From Pandoraea commovens (GTDB taxonomy: Bacteria; Pseudomonadota; Gammaproteobacteria; Burkholderiales; Burkholderiaceae): DNA of 64,000 nt. Where the stretch lies: positions 930,001-994,000 of the forward strand of contig NZ_CABPSA010000001.1 in the NCBI RefSeq assembly GCF_902459615.1, in the 5' to 3' direction. A model generated the notes under the pieces. It was not told the origin of the DNA and ran no database searches. It saw only the letters and a list, made by a program, of their open reading frames with translations. Within the stretch, counting starts at the first letter, position 1; each line of letters begins with the position of its first letter. Both the position numbers and the translations under genes were made by a program. Positions 41,791-52,627 of this stretch are shown piece after piece.

Positions 41791-42044
41791 GATGATCTCT
41801 CCCGCACGAATCGATGGAATCCGGTGCGACGGCGACCCATGTCGTCGATTCCGGTCGATCCCGACCGCACCTGCTTGATTCGTTAGACAGGGGAGTTCCC
41901 GCGAAATGCGGAATGCGTGCACGCTCTTTGGTTACCAAACGTGACATTGGTAACGCCGGTGAAATCCAGTGGATGCGATGCGTGTCGGGATGCCGTCGTC
42001 GCAACATTCCGATTGAATGACCGGCACTCGAATCGCAACCCGGA

Positions 42045-43625
42045 TCAGAACACCCAGCACCGGTCGCGCCCGGCGCGCTTGGCGCGGTACAACGCCATAT
42101 CTGCGCGCTCGACCATGTTCATCGGCGAATCCGAATCCTGCCACTCCGTGATACCGAAGCTCGCGGAGAATTGCAGCGGCGGCTCGCTCCCTTCGACCGA
42201 TTCACGCTTGCAACGCTCGCGAATCCGATCGGCCACACGCAGCGCATCGCGTTCACTCGCGCCCGGCAGCAGAATGGCGAACTCCTCGCCGCCGATGCGT
42301 CCGATCAGATCGTCGCCACGCAACGTCGACGAGCACACCAGCACGAAACGGCACAGCACCTGGTCGCCAATGGCATGTCCATAGGTGTCGTTGATCGTCT
42401 TGAAGTGGTCGAGGTCGGCGACGATCAGGCTCATCGGCTCGTTCTTGCGTTGTGCGGCCTCCAGCAGTTGCTCGAAGCGATGGAAGAAGTAACGGCGGGT
42501 CAGGCTGCCCGTGAGTTCGTCGTAGCTGGCTTCGAACGCCAGCTGGTTGTTCGCCGCGCGCAACTCCTCGTTCGACTGCCGCATCTCATGGTGCTGCGTC
42601 CGCTCGCGCCAATACGTCCAGGCGACCAGCGCCACAATGATCGCGCCTCCCAGATACAACAAGAAGCACAGTGCCAGATCCTTGGCGTGCTGACGCGTGA
42701 GGGAGTCCCAGGCCTCGACGCCTTCCACCGCGTAGACGATCAGATCGTTGCTCGCGCTCGGGCGCGACGAAATTACGAACGGCTTGCGCAGATCGTTGAA
42801 CTCCGACATCCGGTCCAGCAATTCTTGCGGCACCCAGGCGTTCGAGCGGCCCGGCGCACGTTTGAATTGCGAAATCGGCATGCGTACAAAATCGTTGCGC
42901 TGATAAAGCGTCTGCCGCTCGGTGTCGGAGAGCGAGCCGATCTTGCCGTCGATCATGAAGCTGTTTTCGAAGCGCGGGTCGTTGGCCATGATGACGACGC
43001 CGTTGCCGTCGGTCACGAACGACTCGCCGCTGCCGACCCAGTGGCGCAGACGGGTCAGCCCGATCTTGGTCATGATCACGCCGATCAGCAAGCCCTCGCG
43101 GTACATCGGCGCGCTGAAATAAAGCCCCGGCGCCTGATGTTCCCAGCCCGACGCGTAACGCTCGAAACGATCGCCGAGCAGCGCATTCGTGACATAGGGC
43201 ATGTCGGCCACGGATTCGCCGAGCGGTGACGGAACGTCCCGGTAGTTGCTGGCGGCGACACACACGCCGCTCGCGTTGATCACCCACACGCGGTCGACGC
43301 CAAAGTAGCTTTGTGCGCCGCGCAGGAATTCGTTCGCACGCTCGACGACGTCCGCCGCCGGTTTGCCGCCCGCTGCGGGCACGACATCGCGCAGCAAGTC
43401 GACATCGGCCAACGTCGAGGGAATCGCGCGCACCATCGACAAATCCGTGTTGATGGCGTGCACCATGCCGTCGGCGACGCGGTCGGCAACGATTTGCCCG
43501 GCGTCGACGCTTTGCGCAAGCTTATCGCCCACCAGCGACGTGGCAGTGCGATCCGCCGCAACCCAGCAGGCGACCAGCACGCCGACCGAGACACAGGCGG
43601 CATAAAGCCAATGCCTTATCCTCAT
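42045..43625 (-). CDS. membrane diguanylate cyclase
   Basis: A 526-residue protein: TM helices at about 7-25 and 318-340, a Cache-like periplasmic sensor between them (DRVWVINASGVCVAASNYRD, GLLIGVIMTKIGL) and a C-terminal GGDEF domain. The active site reads GRIGGEEFAIL, with RGDD as the RxxD inhibitory site five residues before. No EAL domain. It should make cyclic-di-GMP in response to an outside ligand. It stands alone between long intergenic regions. Confidence 0.9.
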   Translation of the reverse strand: MRIRHWLYAACVSVGVLVACWVAADRTATSLVGDKLAQSVDAGQIVADRVADGMVHAINTDLSMVRAIPSTLADVDLLRDVVPAAGGKPAADVVERANEFLRGAQSYFGVDRVWVINASGVCVAASNYRDVPSPLGESVADMPYVTNALLGDRFERYASGWEHQAPGLYFSAPMYREGLLIGVIMTKIGLTRLRHWVGSGESFVTDGNGVVIMANDPRFENSFMIDGKIGSLSDTERQTLYQRNDFVRMPISQFKRAPGRSNAWVPQELLDRMSEFNDLRKPFVISSRPSASNDLIVYAVEGVEAWDSLTRQHAKDLALCFLLYLGGAIIVALVAWTYWRERTQHHEMRQSNEELRAANNQLAFEASYDELTGSLTRRYFFHRFEQLLEAAQRKNEPMSLIVADLDHFKTINDTYGHAIGDQVLCRFVLVCSSTLRGDDLIGRIGGEEFAILLPGASERDALRVADRIRERCKRESVEGSEPPLQFSASFGITEWQDSDSPMNMVERADMALYRAKRAGRDRCWVF

Positions 43626-44089
43626 CCGAAAATCAAACGCTCGTTCTAATATTTTTCACTTATTACGTTGGCAAAGTACCCGCTTCAATCGAAATCGCGC
43701 TTCTGTCACTTCCCCGGACAGAACTTCTGGTCACGACCGGCATTCGTTGTGCCAGCGAATTCCCGCCAATTCTGGTCTGCGCGTCAAACTCTTTCCCTCG
43801 TTCCCGACCCTCGGCTTGTCGCGCCCCGCGCCTTCGGATCCCTGCCGCCTCGCCATTGTCTACGCCAACAATGGCAGGCCGTTGACAGCCCGCGCTCCCT
43901 GCCCCGGTCTACTGCCGGTTGGGGCGCACAGCCGTCCGTTCATGCGTTTCGGAATCACCGCGAGAACCCGATGATTCTATAGTACTCCGACGATCCTGCC
44001 GTACGAAAACCGTCTAATCGTCGATTTATTATGTATAGCTATTTAACCTATTAACTAGCTCGTTTTTGTGTTTCTCATTTACTACGTCT
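43626..44089. other. intergenic, 464 bases
   Basis: No convincing gene. The last 120 bases are AT-rich relative to the surroundings and are flanked by two genes on the same strand. The promoter of the gene at 42045-43625 should lie here. No repeat is recognised. Confidence 0.4.
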
Positions 44090-46360
44090 TTATTGGCAAA
44101 TACCGAATCGGGCAATTAGCAAATCCAGCTGTTCGATTTCCACCGGCCGGGAAAACAAATAGCCTTGCGCACTGAGCGGCACAAAATGACGAAGCCAATC
44201 GAGCTGGCGTTCGTTTTCGACACCTTCGACAATCAGATCGATGCCCAGCGAGCGCGCAATATTGACGATGTTCGAAATCATGAGACACGACCGGGACGAA
44301 TCGGGAATCGATTCGACAAACGACCGATCGACCTTGAGTGTGTCGACAGGGAAGCGCGTCAGATAGGACAACGACGAGTAACCCGTACCGAAATCGTCCA
44401 GCGCGATGCGCAAGCCCGCGCGTTTGAACTGTTCGATCTTCATTTCCACAAGCGCCGGGTTCTTCACCATCACCGACTCGGTGATTTCCAGTTCCAGGCG
44501 ATGGGGCTCGATCGCGTACTCCTTTACCAGACGCTCAACGAGCTCGCCAATGTCGCCTCGCCAGAACTGCACGGACGAGACATTCACGGCCAGTCGCAGC
44601 GACGCCATCGGCGTGCCCCGCCATGCCACGAGTTGGCGACAGGCCTGCGTGAGCGCGAATTCGCCGATGGCCACGATCTGCCCGGTCGTCTCTGCCAGCG
44701 GGATGAACTCGCCCGCGCTGAGAATGCCACGCTCCGGATGACGCCAGCGAATCAGCGCTTCCATGCCGCAGATGCAATCGCTTCCCAGCGAGATGATCGG
44801 CTGATAGGCGAGGAAGAACTCGCCATTGGCCAGCGCCTGCTCCATCTGACGCTCCCACACGACAAGCTGGTGCGCCTGATGCGTCATTTGCTGCGAATAG
44901 ACCCTCACGACACTCTTGCCCGCCTCTTTCGCGGCATACATGGCCAGATCCGCCTTCTTGATGAGATCCGCCTCGGTCTCTTCCGGCTTCGACCAGAACG
45001 TCACGCCGATGCTGGCGTGCAACGCGAACGACGTGCCGTCGGCCACCATCGGCGACTTGAGCGCGGCCAGCAGCGTCTCTCCCAGCGGTTCGGCCTGATC
45101 GGGCGCACCATCGCCCTCGAGCAACACCATGAACTCGTCGCCCGCGAAGCGCGCGAGCATCGCCCCGGCAGGCATGCGCGGAATGAACCGCTCAGAGACC
45201 TGTCGGATGATTTCGTCGCCCTGCGAGTGGCCGAGCGTGTCGTTCACGCTCTTGAAGTTATCGAGATCGATGTGCAGCAGCGCGACCTTGCCGAGTTGAT
45301 CCGGTACGGACAATGCCCGGCGCAACGACTCCATCAGCGCGTAACGATTTGGCAGACCCGTCAGCGCGTCGTATGAGATCAGGCGCGTGAGCTGCTGGTC
45401 ACGGCCGATCAGACGCTGCATCAGATACGCAATGAGCGCGAAGAAGACGACAAGGGCCACCGAGATAAACGTCGCCATCGTCAGATAGACGCGTTCCACG
45501 TGACGATATTCGGACAATTCCTCGTCGAGCGACAACCCGACCTGCACGGCCAGCGGATAGTCACGCAAATGCCGATACGCGACAACGCGCTCGACACCGT
45601 CGATCGGGTCGCGCTGCACACCGGAACTGCGTTGCTCTGCCGCGAACGGCGGCAACTCGCCGGTGCCGGTGATGGCAACGCTTGCCCCGGTACTGCGCGC
45701 GAGCAGTGCCCCGTCGTCGGCAATCACGGCGATCTGGCCGTACTGCCCGAGCACGGCATTCGTATAGAAATCGGAAGTAAAGTAGCTCGGCTCCTGCGAG
45801 ACCACCACGACGCCCGCGAAGGACCCGTCAGGATGATTCAGGCGTCGGCTGAACTGGAGCACCCACTTGCGAGACACACGTCCGAATACCGGATGGCTGA
45901 TGTAGAGGCCGTCGCTCTCATCGTCTAGGTGCACACGAAAATGCTCGCGATCTGCGATGCTCACGCCCGCACCGCCCGGCATCGTGGCAGCGACCACGTT
46001 GCCGTTCGCGTCCGTGAGGCTCACAAGCACCATGAAGCGCTCGGCAACAATCCCTTCTGTCAGCGTTTGCTTCAAATCGAAGTCGCCGTGACGGCGCTCG
46101 TACTCGTACTTGACGAAGCGGGTGATCTGGTCGACCTGGCGAATCGCACGCAGCGTCTGCTGTTCGAGGGCGGTCGAGACGGTCGAGGCGGAAGCCGCCG
46201 TGTCGCGCAGGATGGCTTTGTGCTCGATGGAGATGCGCCAGAGCACCGCTGTCCATAGAAGGACAAGGATCAGAAAACCGAAAATCAGGATTGCGACGAT
46301 AGAGCGATAGGAAGTCGCCCAACGCCCGCGTCGCGCTCCCGTCATGCTCGGTTCCGCCAT
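44090..46360 (-). CDS. membrane GGDEF-EAL protein, probable phosphodiesterase
   Basis: A 756-residue protein: TM helices at about 20-41 and near 295-317, with a Cache-type periplasmic sensor (FMVLVSLTDANGNVVAATMPGG, YISHPVFGRVSRKWVLQFSRR). GGDEF is altered at the first position (RFAGDEFMVLL). EAL residues EALIRW, EITES, DDFGTGYSS and QGYLFSRPV are intact. The likely net activity is cyclic-di-GMP degradation. It is not in an operon with its cyclase neighbour. Confidence 0.9.
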   Translation of the reverse strand: MAEPSMTGARRGRWATSYRSIVAILIFGFLILVLLWTAVLWRISIEHKAILRDTAASASTVSTALEQQTLRAIRQVDQITRFVKYEYERRHGDFDLKQTLTEGIVAERFMVLVSLTDANGNVVAATMPGGAGVSIADREHFRVHLDDESDGLYISHPVFGRVSRKWVLQFSRRLNHPDGSFAGVVVVSQEPSYFTSDFYTNAVLGQYGQIAVIADDGALLARSTGASVAITGTGELPPFAAEQRSSGVQRDPIDGVERVVAYRHLRDYPLAVQVGLSLDEELSEYRHVERVYLTMATFISVALVVFFALIAYLMQRLIGRDQQLTRLISYDALTGLPNRYALMESLRRALSVPDQLGKVALLHIDLDNFKSVNDTLGHSQGDEIIRQVSERFIPRMPAGAMLARFAGDEFMVLLEGDGAPDQAEPLGETLLAALKSPMVADGTSFALHASIGVTFWSKPEETEADLIKKADLAMYAAKEAGKSVVRVYSQQMTHQAHQLVVWERQMEQALANGEFFLAYQPIISLGSDCICGMEALIRWRHPERGILSAGEFIPLAETTGQIVAIGEFALTQACRQLVAWRGTPMASLRLAVNVSSVQFWRGDIGELVERLVKEYAIEPHRLELEITESVMVKNPALVEMKIEQFKRAGLRIALDDFGTGYSSLSYLTRFPVDTLKVDRSFVESIPDSSRSCLMISNIVNIARSLGIDLIVEGVENERQLDWLRHFVPLSAQGYLFSRPVEIEQLDLLIARFGICQ

Positions 46361-46674
46361 AGGTCGAGATCCTTTCAGCCTTCGCGCCCCCGCGCGAAAA
46401 GGTCGGTGTTGGCCCGGTTTTCAAGAGGATCCTGGGACGCCGCTGTCGGGCGTCATCGTTTCCGGCAAGTGTAAGGCAATCCCAGCGCCCCCGGAAGTCG
46501 TTCCGCATCGTCTCAATCCGGGGATGTATGGAGCTCATCCGGCCAGACGAGCGCGCCCCCGCCTTGCAGCGTGCCATATCTCGGATTACGGAAGTTTCGG
46601 CCACCGCCGTATTAGGAGAATCCCGAAGTCGGGCGGGCGGTGGTGAAGAGGGGGATCGGAAGTGCGGGGACCGC
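46361..46674. other. intergenic, 314 bases
   Basis: I looked for a tRNA, which is common after merR in this operon, and saw none. There is no other gene or clear hairpin. The promoter of the GGDEF-EAL gene should be close to 46361-46450. Confidence 0.45.
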
Positions 46675-47070
46675 TCAGGACTTCAGCAGATCGATGACGG
46701 ATTCGAGACGGCGACGCAGATCGCCGACATCGAGCGTAGCATCGCCCGCCTCGCCAGAGGTTGGCGCATCCACCGGAGCACCCGCCGCCCCCGAAGCGCG
46801 CGCACCACGCGGCGTGTCGGCTTCGAGCCGATTGCGTGCACCGTTGATCGTGAAGCCCTGCTCATAGAGCAGCTCCCGGATACGCCGGATCAGCAGGACT
46901 TCGTGGTGTTGGTAGTATCGCCGGTTGCCGCGTCGCTTGACCGGACGCAGTTGCGTAAACTCTTGCTCCCAATAGCGCAGCACATGCGGTTTGACACCAC
47001 ATAGCTCGCTCACCTCACCGATGGTGAAGTAACGCTTGGCGGGAATCGGCGGCAAGGCAACGTGATCCAT
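46675..47070 (-). CDS. MerR-type regulator at the end of the pheST-ihfA operon
   Basis: A 131-residue protein. The N-terminal MerR HTH is RYFTIGEVSELCGVKPHVLRYWEQEF. There is no effector cysteine set, and the tail is a flexible Ala/Gly-rich stretch followed by a short helix. Such MlrA/YcgE-like proteins accompany ihfA in this conserved operon. The target genes are unknown. Confidence 0.85.
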   Translation of the reverse strand: MDHVALPPIPAKRYFTIGEVSELCGVKPHVLRYWEQEFTQLRPVKRRGNRRYYQHHEVLLIRRIRELLYEQGFTINGARNRLEADTPRGARASGAAGAPVDAPTSGEAGDATLDVGDLRRRLESVIDLLKS

Positions 47071-47111
47071 CGCAGCGTTAGCGGAATGGGACGACGGTTA
47101 AATTGCGGACG

Positions 47112-47145
47112 AAAAACCAACGGCCGCCACAGAACGCGGCGGCCG
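47112..47145 (-). terminator. possible terminator between ihfA and the MerR gene
   Basis: On the minus strand an 8-bp stem CGGCCGCC / GGCGGCCG is followed by TTGGTTTTTC. It may reduce transcription from ihfA into the MerR gene. Confidence 0.55.
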
Positions 47146-47151
47146 GGGGAA

Positions 47152-47544
47152 TTACTTGCTCAGTACGCCGGACTCGACCATCGTCTTGAGCTTCTGGCTG
47201 GCGTGGAAAGTCACGACACGGCGCGCGGCAATCGGAATCGCTTCGCCCGTCTTCGGATTCCGACCCGGGCGCTGCGGCTTGTCGCGCAACTGGAAGTTAC
47301 CGAAGCCGGAGAGCTTGACGCTGTCGCCCGATTCGAGCGCGTCGCGGATCGACTCGAAGAACGCCTCGACCATATCCTTCGCTTCGCGCTTGTTCAGGCC
47401 GACATGCTCGAACAGCAACTCGGCCAGTTCGGCCTTGGTCAGCGTCGGCGCCTCGGTCGAGACCTCGTTCACTTCGCCGCGACCCAGCGCAATGCGCTGC
47501 GCCGCGAGCATGGCTTCAAATTCACCAGGATTCATTTCGTTCAT
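47152..47544 (-). CDS. ihfA: integration host factor subunit alpha
   Basis: 130 residues from the ATG at 47544. The HU/IHF fold is seen from [33 protein letters not shown], and the DNA-bending arm is [22 protein letters not shown]. It forms a heterodimer with IHF-beta and bends DNA. The first 35 residues are an extension usual in Burkholderiaceae. Its place between pheT and the MerR gene confirms the assignment. Confidence 0.95.
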   Translation of the reverse strand: MNEMNPGEFEAMLAAQRIALGRGEVNEVSTEAPTLTKAELAELLFEHVGLNKREAKDMVEAFFESIRDALESGDSVKLSGFGNFQLRDKPQRPGRNPKTGEAIPIAARRVVTFHASQKLKTMVESGVLSK

Positions 47545-47608
47545 ACGTCCCACGCGATGGCGATGACAGTGCGATAACCCACTCGCACCCGGATTCTTTT
47601 ACTGAGTT

Positions 47609-50047
47609 TTAAGCGCGCAAACGTGCGCCGAACCCTTCTACCCGTTGTACCAGTGCGTTAATGGCGCCCTGGACCGTCTCGTCCTGCAACGTACCCGAGG
47701 GGTCTTGCAGAGTAACACGAAACGCCACGCTTTTGTCCTGGGCTCCCAGAGAGCCCGAAGCCGCGCCCGCCTTGGGCCGGAACTCGTCGAACAGGCGCAC
47801 CGACTGCACCACGCTGCATGCCGGATCGTCATGACGCGCAGCCAGCATCGCATCGAGCAGCACCTGAACCGGCTGTGCCTGATCGACCACCAATGCGAGG
47901 TCACGCGTGACCGGCGGGAACTTCGAGATGTCCTCGTAGCTCGCGACGTCACGACCGAACAGTGCCTCTGCCTCGATCTCGAACAGCACCGGCGCCTGCG
48001 GCAGGTCGTACTTCTGCTGCCAGCGCGGATGCAGCTCGCCGATGAAACCGACGCGCTTGCCGTCCACTTCGATCGCAGCACTGCGTCCCGGATGCAACGC
48101 CGGGTGCTCAGCCTTTACAAATCGCGCCGCGCGCGGTGCCAGCAAGGCTTCGAGATCGCCCTTCACGTCGAAGAAATCGACCTGACGCGCCGCTGCGCCC
48201 CACTGCTCTTCGAACACGGGACCGTAAGCCAGCGCCGCGACGGTCAGCGGCTGACGATACCCACCCACGCTCAGTTCACCGGACGCCACCGTGTTGTCAC
48301 GGTGATAGGTGCGACCGATTTCAAACACACGAACGCGCGATGCCTTGCGATTCAGGTTGTAACGCGCCGTCGCGATCAGGCTGCCGATAAGCGTCGAGCG
48401 CATCACGGCGAGGTGACTCGCAATCGGGTTCAGCAACTTTATCGGATTATCGTTACCGGCAAAGTCGGCTTCCCATTCCACATCGACGAAACTGAAACCG
48501 ACCGTCTCGTGATAGTCGCGCGCGGCCACGGCGTGACGCACCGCATGCTGCGAACGACGGCCTTCCTGCGTCGGACGCATTTCGCTCGCCGCCACCGGCG
48601 GATTGGCCGGAATGCGGTCGAAACCGTAAATGCGTGCGATCTCTTCGATCAGATCTTCTTCGATCTCGATGTCGAAACGATACGACGGCGGCGTGACCTC
48701 GAACACACCGTCCGTCAGCGTGAACGGCAGGCCGAGACGCGTGAAGATCGCGCTCATTTCCTGCTCGGTGACCGGCACGCCGAGAATCTTGACGGCACGG
48801 GCCACACGCATCTTCACCGGTTGACGCTCGGGTAGCTTCGCGACCTGGTCTTCCAGCGGACCGGCCTGACCACCACAGATGTCGAGGACCAGTTGCGTGG
48901 CACGCTCGAGCGCGCGCACGTTGCCAGCGAAGTCGACACCACGCTCGAAGCGGTGCGACGCATCGCTGGTGAAGTTGTACTTACGAGCACGCCCCTGAAT
49001 GGCTTGCGGGAAGAAGAACGCGCCTTCCAGGAAGATGTTCTGCGTCTCGAGACCTGCCTTCGTCGAATCGCCACCCATGATGCCGGCGAGGCCGATCGGG
49101 CCGCTGGCATCGGTGATGGCGAGGGTCGTCTCGTCGAGCGCGACCGTCTGCTCGTTGAGCAGCTTGAGCGTCTCGCCCGCGCGGCCGAAGCGCACGTCGA
49201 TCCCGCCTTGCAGACGATTCAGATCGTAGACGTGCAGCGGCTGGCCCAGTTCGAGCATCACATAGTTGGTGATGTCGACGAGCGCCGAGATGCTGCGCTG
49301 TCCGGCGCGCTCCAGGCGTTCCACCATCCAGCGCGGCGACGGTGCCGCAGCGTTCACGTTGCGGATGATGCGGCCGCCGAAGCGTCCGCAACCGTCCGGC
49401 GAGCTGATGCGCACCGGCAGCGTGTCCGCGATGGTCGACGCCTGTGCGCCCTGCCCCGGAAGATCCTTGAGCGGTGCGCCGGTAATCGCCGCGACTTCGC
49501 GGGCAACGCCGAGCAGCGATAGGCAGTCAGCCTTGTTCGGGGTGAGCTTGACGACGAAGACCGTGTCGTCGAGATCGAGATACTCGCGGATATTCATGCC
49601 GACCGGTGCGTCTTCCGGCAGGATCATCAGACCGGCGTGATCTTCCGAGAGCTTCAGTTCACGGGCCGAGCACAGCATGCCGAAGCTTTGCACGCCACGC
49701 AGCTTGCCGATCTTGATCAGGAACGGTGCACCGCCTGCTTCGGACGGCGGCAAAGCCGCACCGACGGTAGCGCACGGCACCTTGATACCCGGCGCCACGT
49801 TCGGTGCGCCACATACGATGGTGAGCGTCTCGCCGGTGCCGGCATCGACCTGACACACGTTCAGACGGTCAGCATCCGGGTGACGGGCGACTTCGAGCAC
49901 CTTGGCCACGACCACGCCGGTGAACGGCGGGGCGACGGGATCGGTTTCCTCGACTTCGAGCCCGGACATCGTCAGGGCATGCGCCAACGCGTCCGTCGAC
50001 AAATCCGGGTCGACCAGGGTACGCAGCCACGATTCAGAGAATTGCAT
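47609..50047 (-). CDS. pheT: phenylalanyl-tRNA synthetase beta subunit
   Basis: An 812-residue protein, usual length. It starts with the tRNA-binding domain ([13 protein letters not shown]), then B3/B4, B5 and the C-terminal FDX-ACB domain ([17 protein letters not shown]). It forms an alpha2-beta2 enzyme with PheS and charges tRNA-Phe, with editing in B3/B4. It follows pheS after 85 bases. Confidence 0.97.
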   Translation of the reverse strand: MQFSESWLRTLVDPDLSTDALAHALTMSGLEVEETDPVAPPFTGVVVAKVLEVARHPDADRLNVCQVDAGTGETLTIVCGAPNVAPGIKVPCATVGAALPPSEAGGAPFLIKIGKLRGVQSFGMLCSARELKLSEDHAGLMILPEDAPVGMNIREYLDLDDTVFVVKLTPNKADCLSLLGVAREVAAITGAPLKDLPGQGAQASTIADTLPVRISSPDGCGRFGGRIIRNVNAAAPSPRWMVERLERAGQRSISALVDITNYVMLELGQPLHVYDLNRLQGGIDVRFGRAGETLKLLNEQTVALDETTLAITDASGPIGLAGIMGGDSTKAGLETQNIFLEGAFFFPQAIQGRARKYNFTSDASHRFERGVDFAGNVRALERATQLVLDICGGQAGPLEDQVAKLPERQPVKMRVARAVKILGVPVTEQEMSAIFTRLGLPFTLTDGVFEVTPPSYRFDIEIEEDLIEEIARIYGFDRIPANPPVAASEMRPTQEGRRSQHAVRHAVAARDYHETVGFSFVDVEWEADFAGNDNPIKLLNPIASHLAVMRSTLIGSLIATARYNLNRKASRVRVFEIGRTYHRDNTVASGELSVGGYRQPLTVAALAYGPVFEEQWGAAARQVDFFDVKGDLEALLAPRAARFVKAEHPALHPGRSAAIEVDGKRVGFIGELHPRWQQKYDLPQAPVLFEIEAEALFGRDVASYEDISKFPPVTRDLALVVDQAQPVQVLLDAMLAARHDDPACSVVQSVRLFDEFRPKAGAASGSLGAQDKSVAFRVTLQDPSGTLQDETVQGAINALVQRVEGFGARLRA

Positions 50048-50132
50048 GGATCAGTTCGCTCGCAGTTAATTCTTCACTTCCGAAAGCCCGGCGGCAGCGG
50101 CTTTACGCGCCAGCCAGGGGCTACGGCATCGA

Positions 50133-51146
50133 TTACATGAATTGGCGCAGGAAGCGCAGATCGTTCTCATAGAACAGACGCAGATCCTGCACGCCGTAGC
50201 GCAGCATCGTCAGACGCTCCAGGCCCGAGCCAAACGCGAAACCGATGTAGCGCTCGGGGTCGAGACCCATATTACGGACCACTGACGGGTGCACCTGCCC
50301 CGATCCCGAAATCTCCAGCCACTTGCCGGCGTTCTTGCCGGTCTCGAACTGCATATCGATTTCGGCGGACGGCTCCGTGAACGGGAAGTACGACGGGCGG
50401 AAACGCACCTGAATGTCGTCACGCTCGAAAAACTTGCGCAGGAAGTCGGTGTACACACCCTTCAGGTCGGCGAAGCTGATGTCTTCGGCAATCCACAGAC
50501 CTTCGACCTGATGGAACATCGGCGAGTGCGTGGCATCGGAGTCGACACGATACGTACGTCCCGGCGCGATCACCTTGATCGGCGGCTTGTTCATGCGCGC
50601 ATAGCGCACCTGCATCGGGCTCGTGTGCGTGCGCAGCAGCAGCGGCTTGCCCGCATCGTCATTGCCTTCGACGTAGAAGGTGTCCTGCATCGAGCGCGCC
50701 GGATGATTCTCGGGGCTGTTCAGGGCAGTGAAGTTGAACCAGTCGGTTTCGATCTCGGGGCCGTCGGCCACGTCGAATCCGATGGAGCGGAAAATCTGTT
50801 CAACGCGCTCCCAGGTGGTGAGCACGGGGTGCAGACTGCCAGCGCCCAGGCCTCGGCCGGGCAGCGTGACGTCGATAGCCTCAGCGGACAGGCGCGCATC
50901 GAGCAGCGCGTCGGCCATGGCTTGGCGGCGCGCCTGCAGGGCGCCTTCGATCTGTTGCTTGGCCGCGTTGATCCGTGCGCCTTCGGTCTTGCGCGTTTCA
51001 GGATCAAGCTTGCCGAGGCCCTTGAGCAACTCGGTCAGTTGGCCGGTCTTGCCGAGAAAGCGGGCTTTCTCGTTTTCCAGCGCGGCGGCGTCGGGAGCGG
51101 CGGCGAACGCACGCTGCGCTTCGCTGACGATAAGTTCCAGATCCAT
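50133..51146 (-). CDS. pheS: phenylalanyl-tRNA synthetase alpha subunit
   Basis: A 337-residue protein. An N-terminal coiled coil is followed by the class II catalytic core, with motif 2 ([21 protein letters not shown]) and motif 3 ([17 protein letters not shown]). It catalyses Phe-AMP formation and transfer. A hairpin with a T-run stands 80 bases upstream and could attenuate pheST. Confidence 0.97.
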   Translation of the reverse strand: MDLELIVSEAQRAFAAAPDAAALENEKARFLGKTGQLTELLKGLGKLDPETRKTEGARINAAKQQIEGALQARRQAMADALLDARLSAEAIDVTLPGRGLGAGSLHPVLTTWERVEQIFRSIGFDVADGPEIETDWFNFTALNSPENHPARSMQDTFYVEGNDDAGKPLLLRTHTSPMQVRYARMNKPPIKVIAPGRTYRVDSDATHSPMFHQVEGLWIAEDISFADLKGVYTDFLRKFFERDDIQVRFRPSYFPFTEPSAEIDMQFETGKNAGKWLEISGSGQVHPSVVRNMGLDPERYIGFAFGSGLERLTMLRYGVQDLRLFYENDLRFLRQFM

Positions 51147-51226
51147 ATGCTACAGACTCAAGTTAGGCGGTCGGAATGGCCGCGTGTACCAGCGAAAACA
51201 AGCGGAAAGGCAAGCAAAAAACAAAA

Positions 51227-51248
51227 GGGGGCTCCGATGAGAGCCCCC
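51227..51248 (-). terminator. hairpin with T-run upstream of pheS (terminator or attenuator)
   Basis: On the minus strand GGGGGCTC / GAGCCCCC with a 6-base loop, followed by TTTTGTTTTTTG. It lies between rplT and pheS. I see no Phe-rich leader peptide before it. Confidence 0.75.
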
Positions 51249-51295
51249 TCTTGGCGAACGGCGCGCTATCAAACGCGCTATACGCTAACTACAGC

Positions 51296-51655
51296 TTAGG
51301 CTGCGACGGCGGCTTTCACCTGAGCGACAATCGCGGCAAATGCCGGCTTGTCGTTGATGGCCATGTCGGACAGCACCTTGCGGTCGAGTTCGATCGAGGC
51401 CTTCTTCAGACCAGCGATGAACACGCTGTAGGTCATACCGTGCTGACGCACACCTGCATTAATACGCGCAATCCACAAGGCGCGGAACACGCGCTTCTTG
51501 TTACGGCGATCGCGGTAGGCGTATTGCCCAGCGCGCATGACCGCTTGCTTAGCGATGCGGAAGACGTTATTGCGGCGGCCGCGGAAACCCTTGGCTGCTG
51601 CGATGACTTTCTTATGGCGGGCCCGTGCGGTGACCCCACGTTTGACTCGAGGCAT
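51296..51655 (-). CDS. rplT: 50S ribosomal protein L20
   Basis: A 119-residue, very basic protein. It starts [17 protein letters not shown] as in all L20 proteins and contains [19 protein letters not shown]. It binds 23S rRNA early in assembly and in some bacteria represses its own operon. It is 25 bases after rpmI. Confidence 0.97.
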   Translation of the reverse strand: MPRVKRGVTARARHKKVIAAAKGFRGRRNNVFRIAKQAVMRAGQYAYRDRRNKKRVFRALWIARINAGVRQHGMTYSVFIAGLKKASIELDRKVLSDMAINDKPAFAAIVAQVKAAVAA

Positions 51656-51680
51656 GTTTCTCTCCTATCTAAGTCGGGGT

Positions 51681-51878
51681 TTAAGCGAAGGGCAGCATTG
51701 CGCGTACGGAGTTCAGATCAGACTCATGAACGCCGACGGCACCGCGCAGGTGACGCTTATTCTTGGTGGTCTTCTTCGTCAAAATGTGACGCTTGAAGGC
51801 CTGACCACGCTTGACGGTACCGCCAGGACGCACGCGAAAGCGCTTCTTGGCACCGCTCTTGGTTTTCATCTTAGGCAT
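51681..51878 (-). CDS. rpmI: 50S ribosomal protein L35
   Basis: A 65-residue basic protein from [14 protein letters not shown], the universal L35 start. The longer frame upstream is discarded. It has the [14 protein letters not shown] segment. It lies between infC and rplT as usual. Confidence 0.97.
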   Translation of the reverse strand: MPKMKTKSGAKKRFRVRPGGTVKRGQAFKRHILTKKTTKNKRHLRGAVGVHESDLNSVRAMLPFA

Positions 51879-52056
51879 GAAAAACTCCAGGGTTTTTAAC
51901 ATGATCACAGGTGTGACGCCAAAATCGCGCCCCTTTTAGAACCTGAGACCACTTATTTTCAGGGCCGGACTGCACCCTGCATCGCTGCCGCGCCCTTAAC
52001 AGACAACGGCGACAATTCTTTGCTGCCCGGCGGCGTCGTTCGACACCGCCACGGCA

Positions 52057-52575
52057 TTATTTCTTCTTCGGCGCGATGACCATGATCATCTGACGGCCTT
52101 CCATCTTCGGCATCTGTTCCGGCTGGCCGACCTCTTCGAGATCGGACTTCAGACGTTCCAGCATACGAGCACCGATTTCCTGGTGAGCCATCTCACGACC
52201 GCGGAAACGCAGCGTGATCTTGGTCTTATCGCCGTCTTCGAGGAAACGCTTCAGATTGCGCAACTTGACGTTGTAGTCACCGTCGTCCGTGCCAGGTCGG
52301 AATTTGACTTCCTTGATCTGAACAATCTTCTGCTTCAGCTTGTTCTCGTGCGCCTTCTTCTGTTCCGAATACTTGAATTTGCCGTAGTCCATCAACTTGC
52401 AAACCGGCGGATTCGCGGTCGGTGCAATTTCCACCAGATCGACATCAGCCTCTTCGGACAGACGGAACGCCTCTGCCAGCTTCACAATACCAAGCGGCTC
52501 GTTGTCGACGCCATTTAGACGCACTTCAGGCGCAGTAATTTCGCCATTTATGCGATGCGACTTTTCGGTAGCGAT
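52057..52575 (-). CDS. infC: translation initiation factor IF-3 (ATC start)
   Basis: A 172-residue protein. The family N-terminus, read as [11 protein letters not shown], begins at an ATC codon at 52575-52573, with GAGGAT seven bases before it. The next usable GTG, 17 codons in, would remove conserved residues. IF-3 discriminates against non-standard start codons, so a rare start lets it limit its own translation, as known for infC in E. coli (AUU). The N-domain, linker ([15 protein letters not shown]) and C-domain ([15 protein letters not shown]) are all present. Confidence 0.95.
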   Translation of the reverse strand: MATEKSHRINGEITAPEVRLNGVDNEPLGIVKLAEAFRLSEEADVDLVEIAPTANPPVCKLMDYGKFKYSEQKKAHENKLKQKIVQIKEVKFRPGTDDGDYNVKLRNLKRFLEDGDKTKITLRFRGREMAHQEIGARMLERLKSDLEEVGQPEQMPKMEGRQMIMVIAPKKK

Positions 52576-52627
52576 GTTGCTTATCCTCGAAAAAAGTCAA
52601 AAATTTAGCCGCGCTGTCCGACAGGCG

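Noticed and set aside
43668-43982. 104-codon plus-strand frame between two cyclic-di-GMP genes
   Set aside because: No ribosome site and no protein-like pattern.
46361-46674. Search for a tRNA after the MerR gene
   Set aside because: No T-arm or acceptor pattern could be found.
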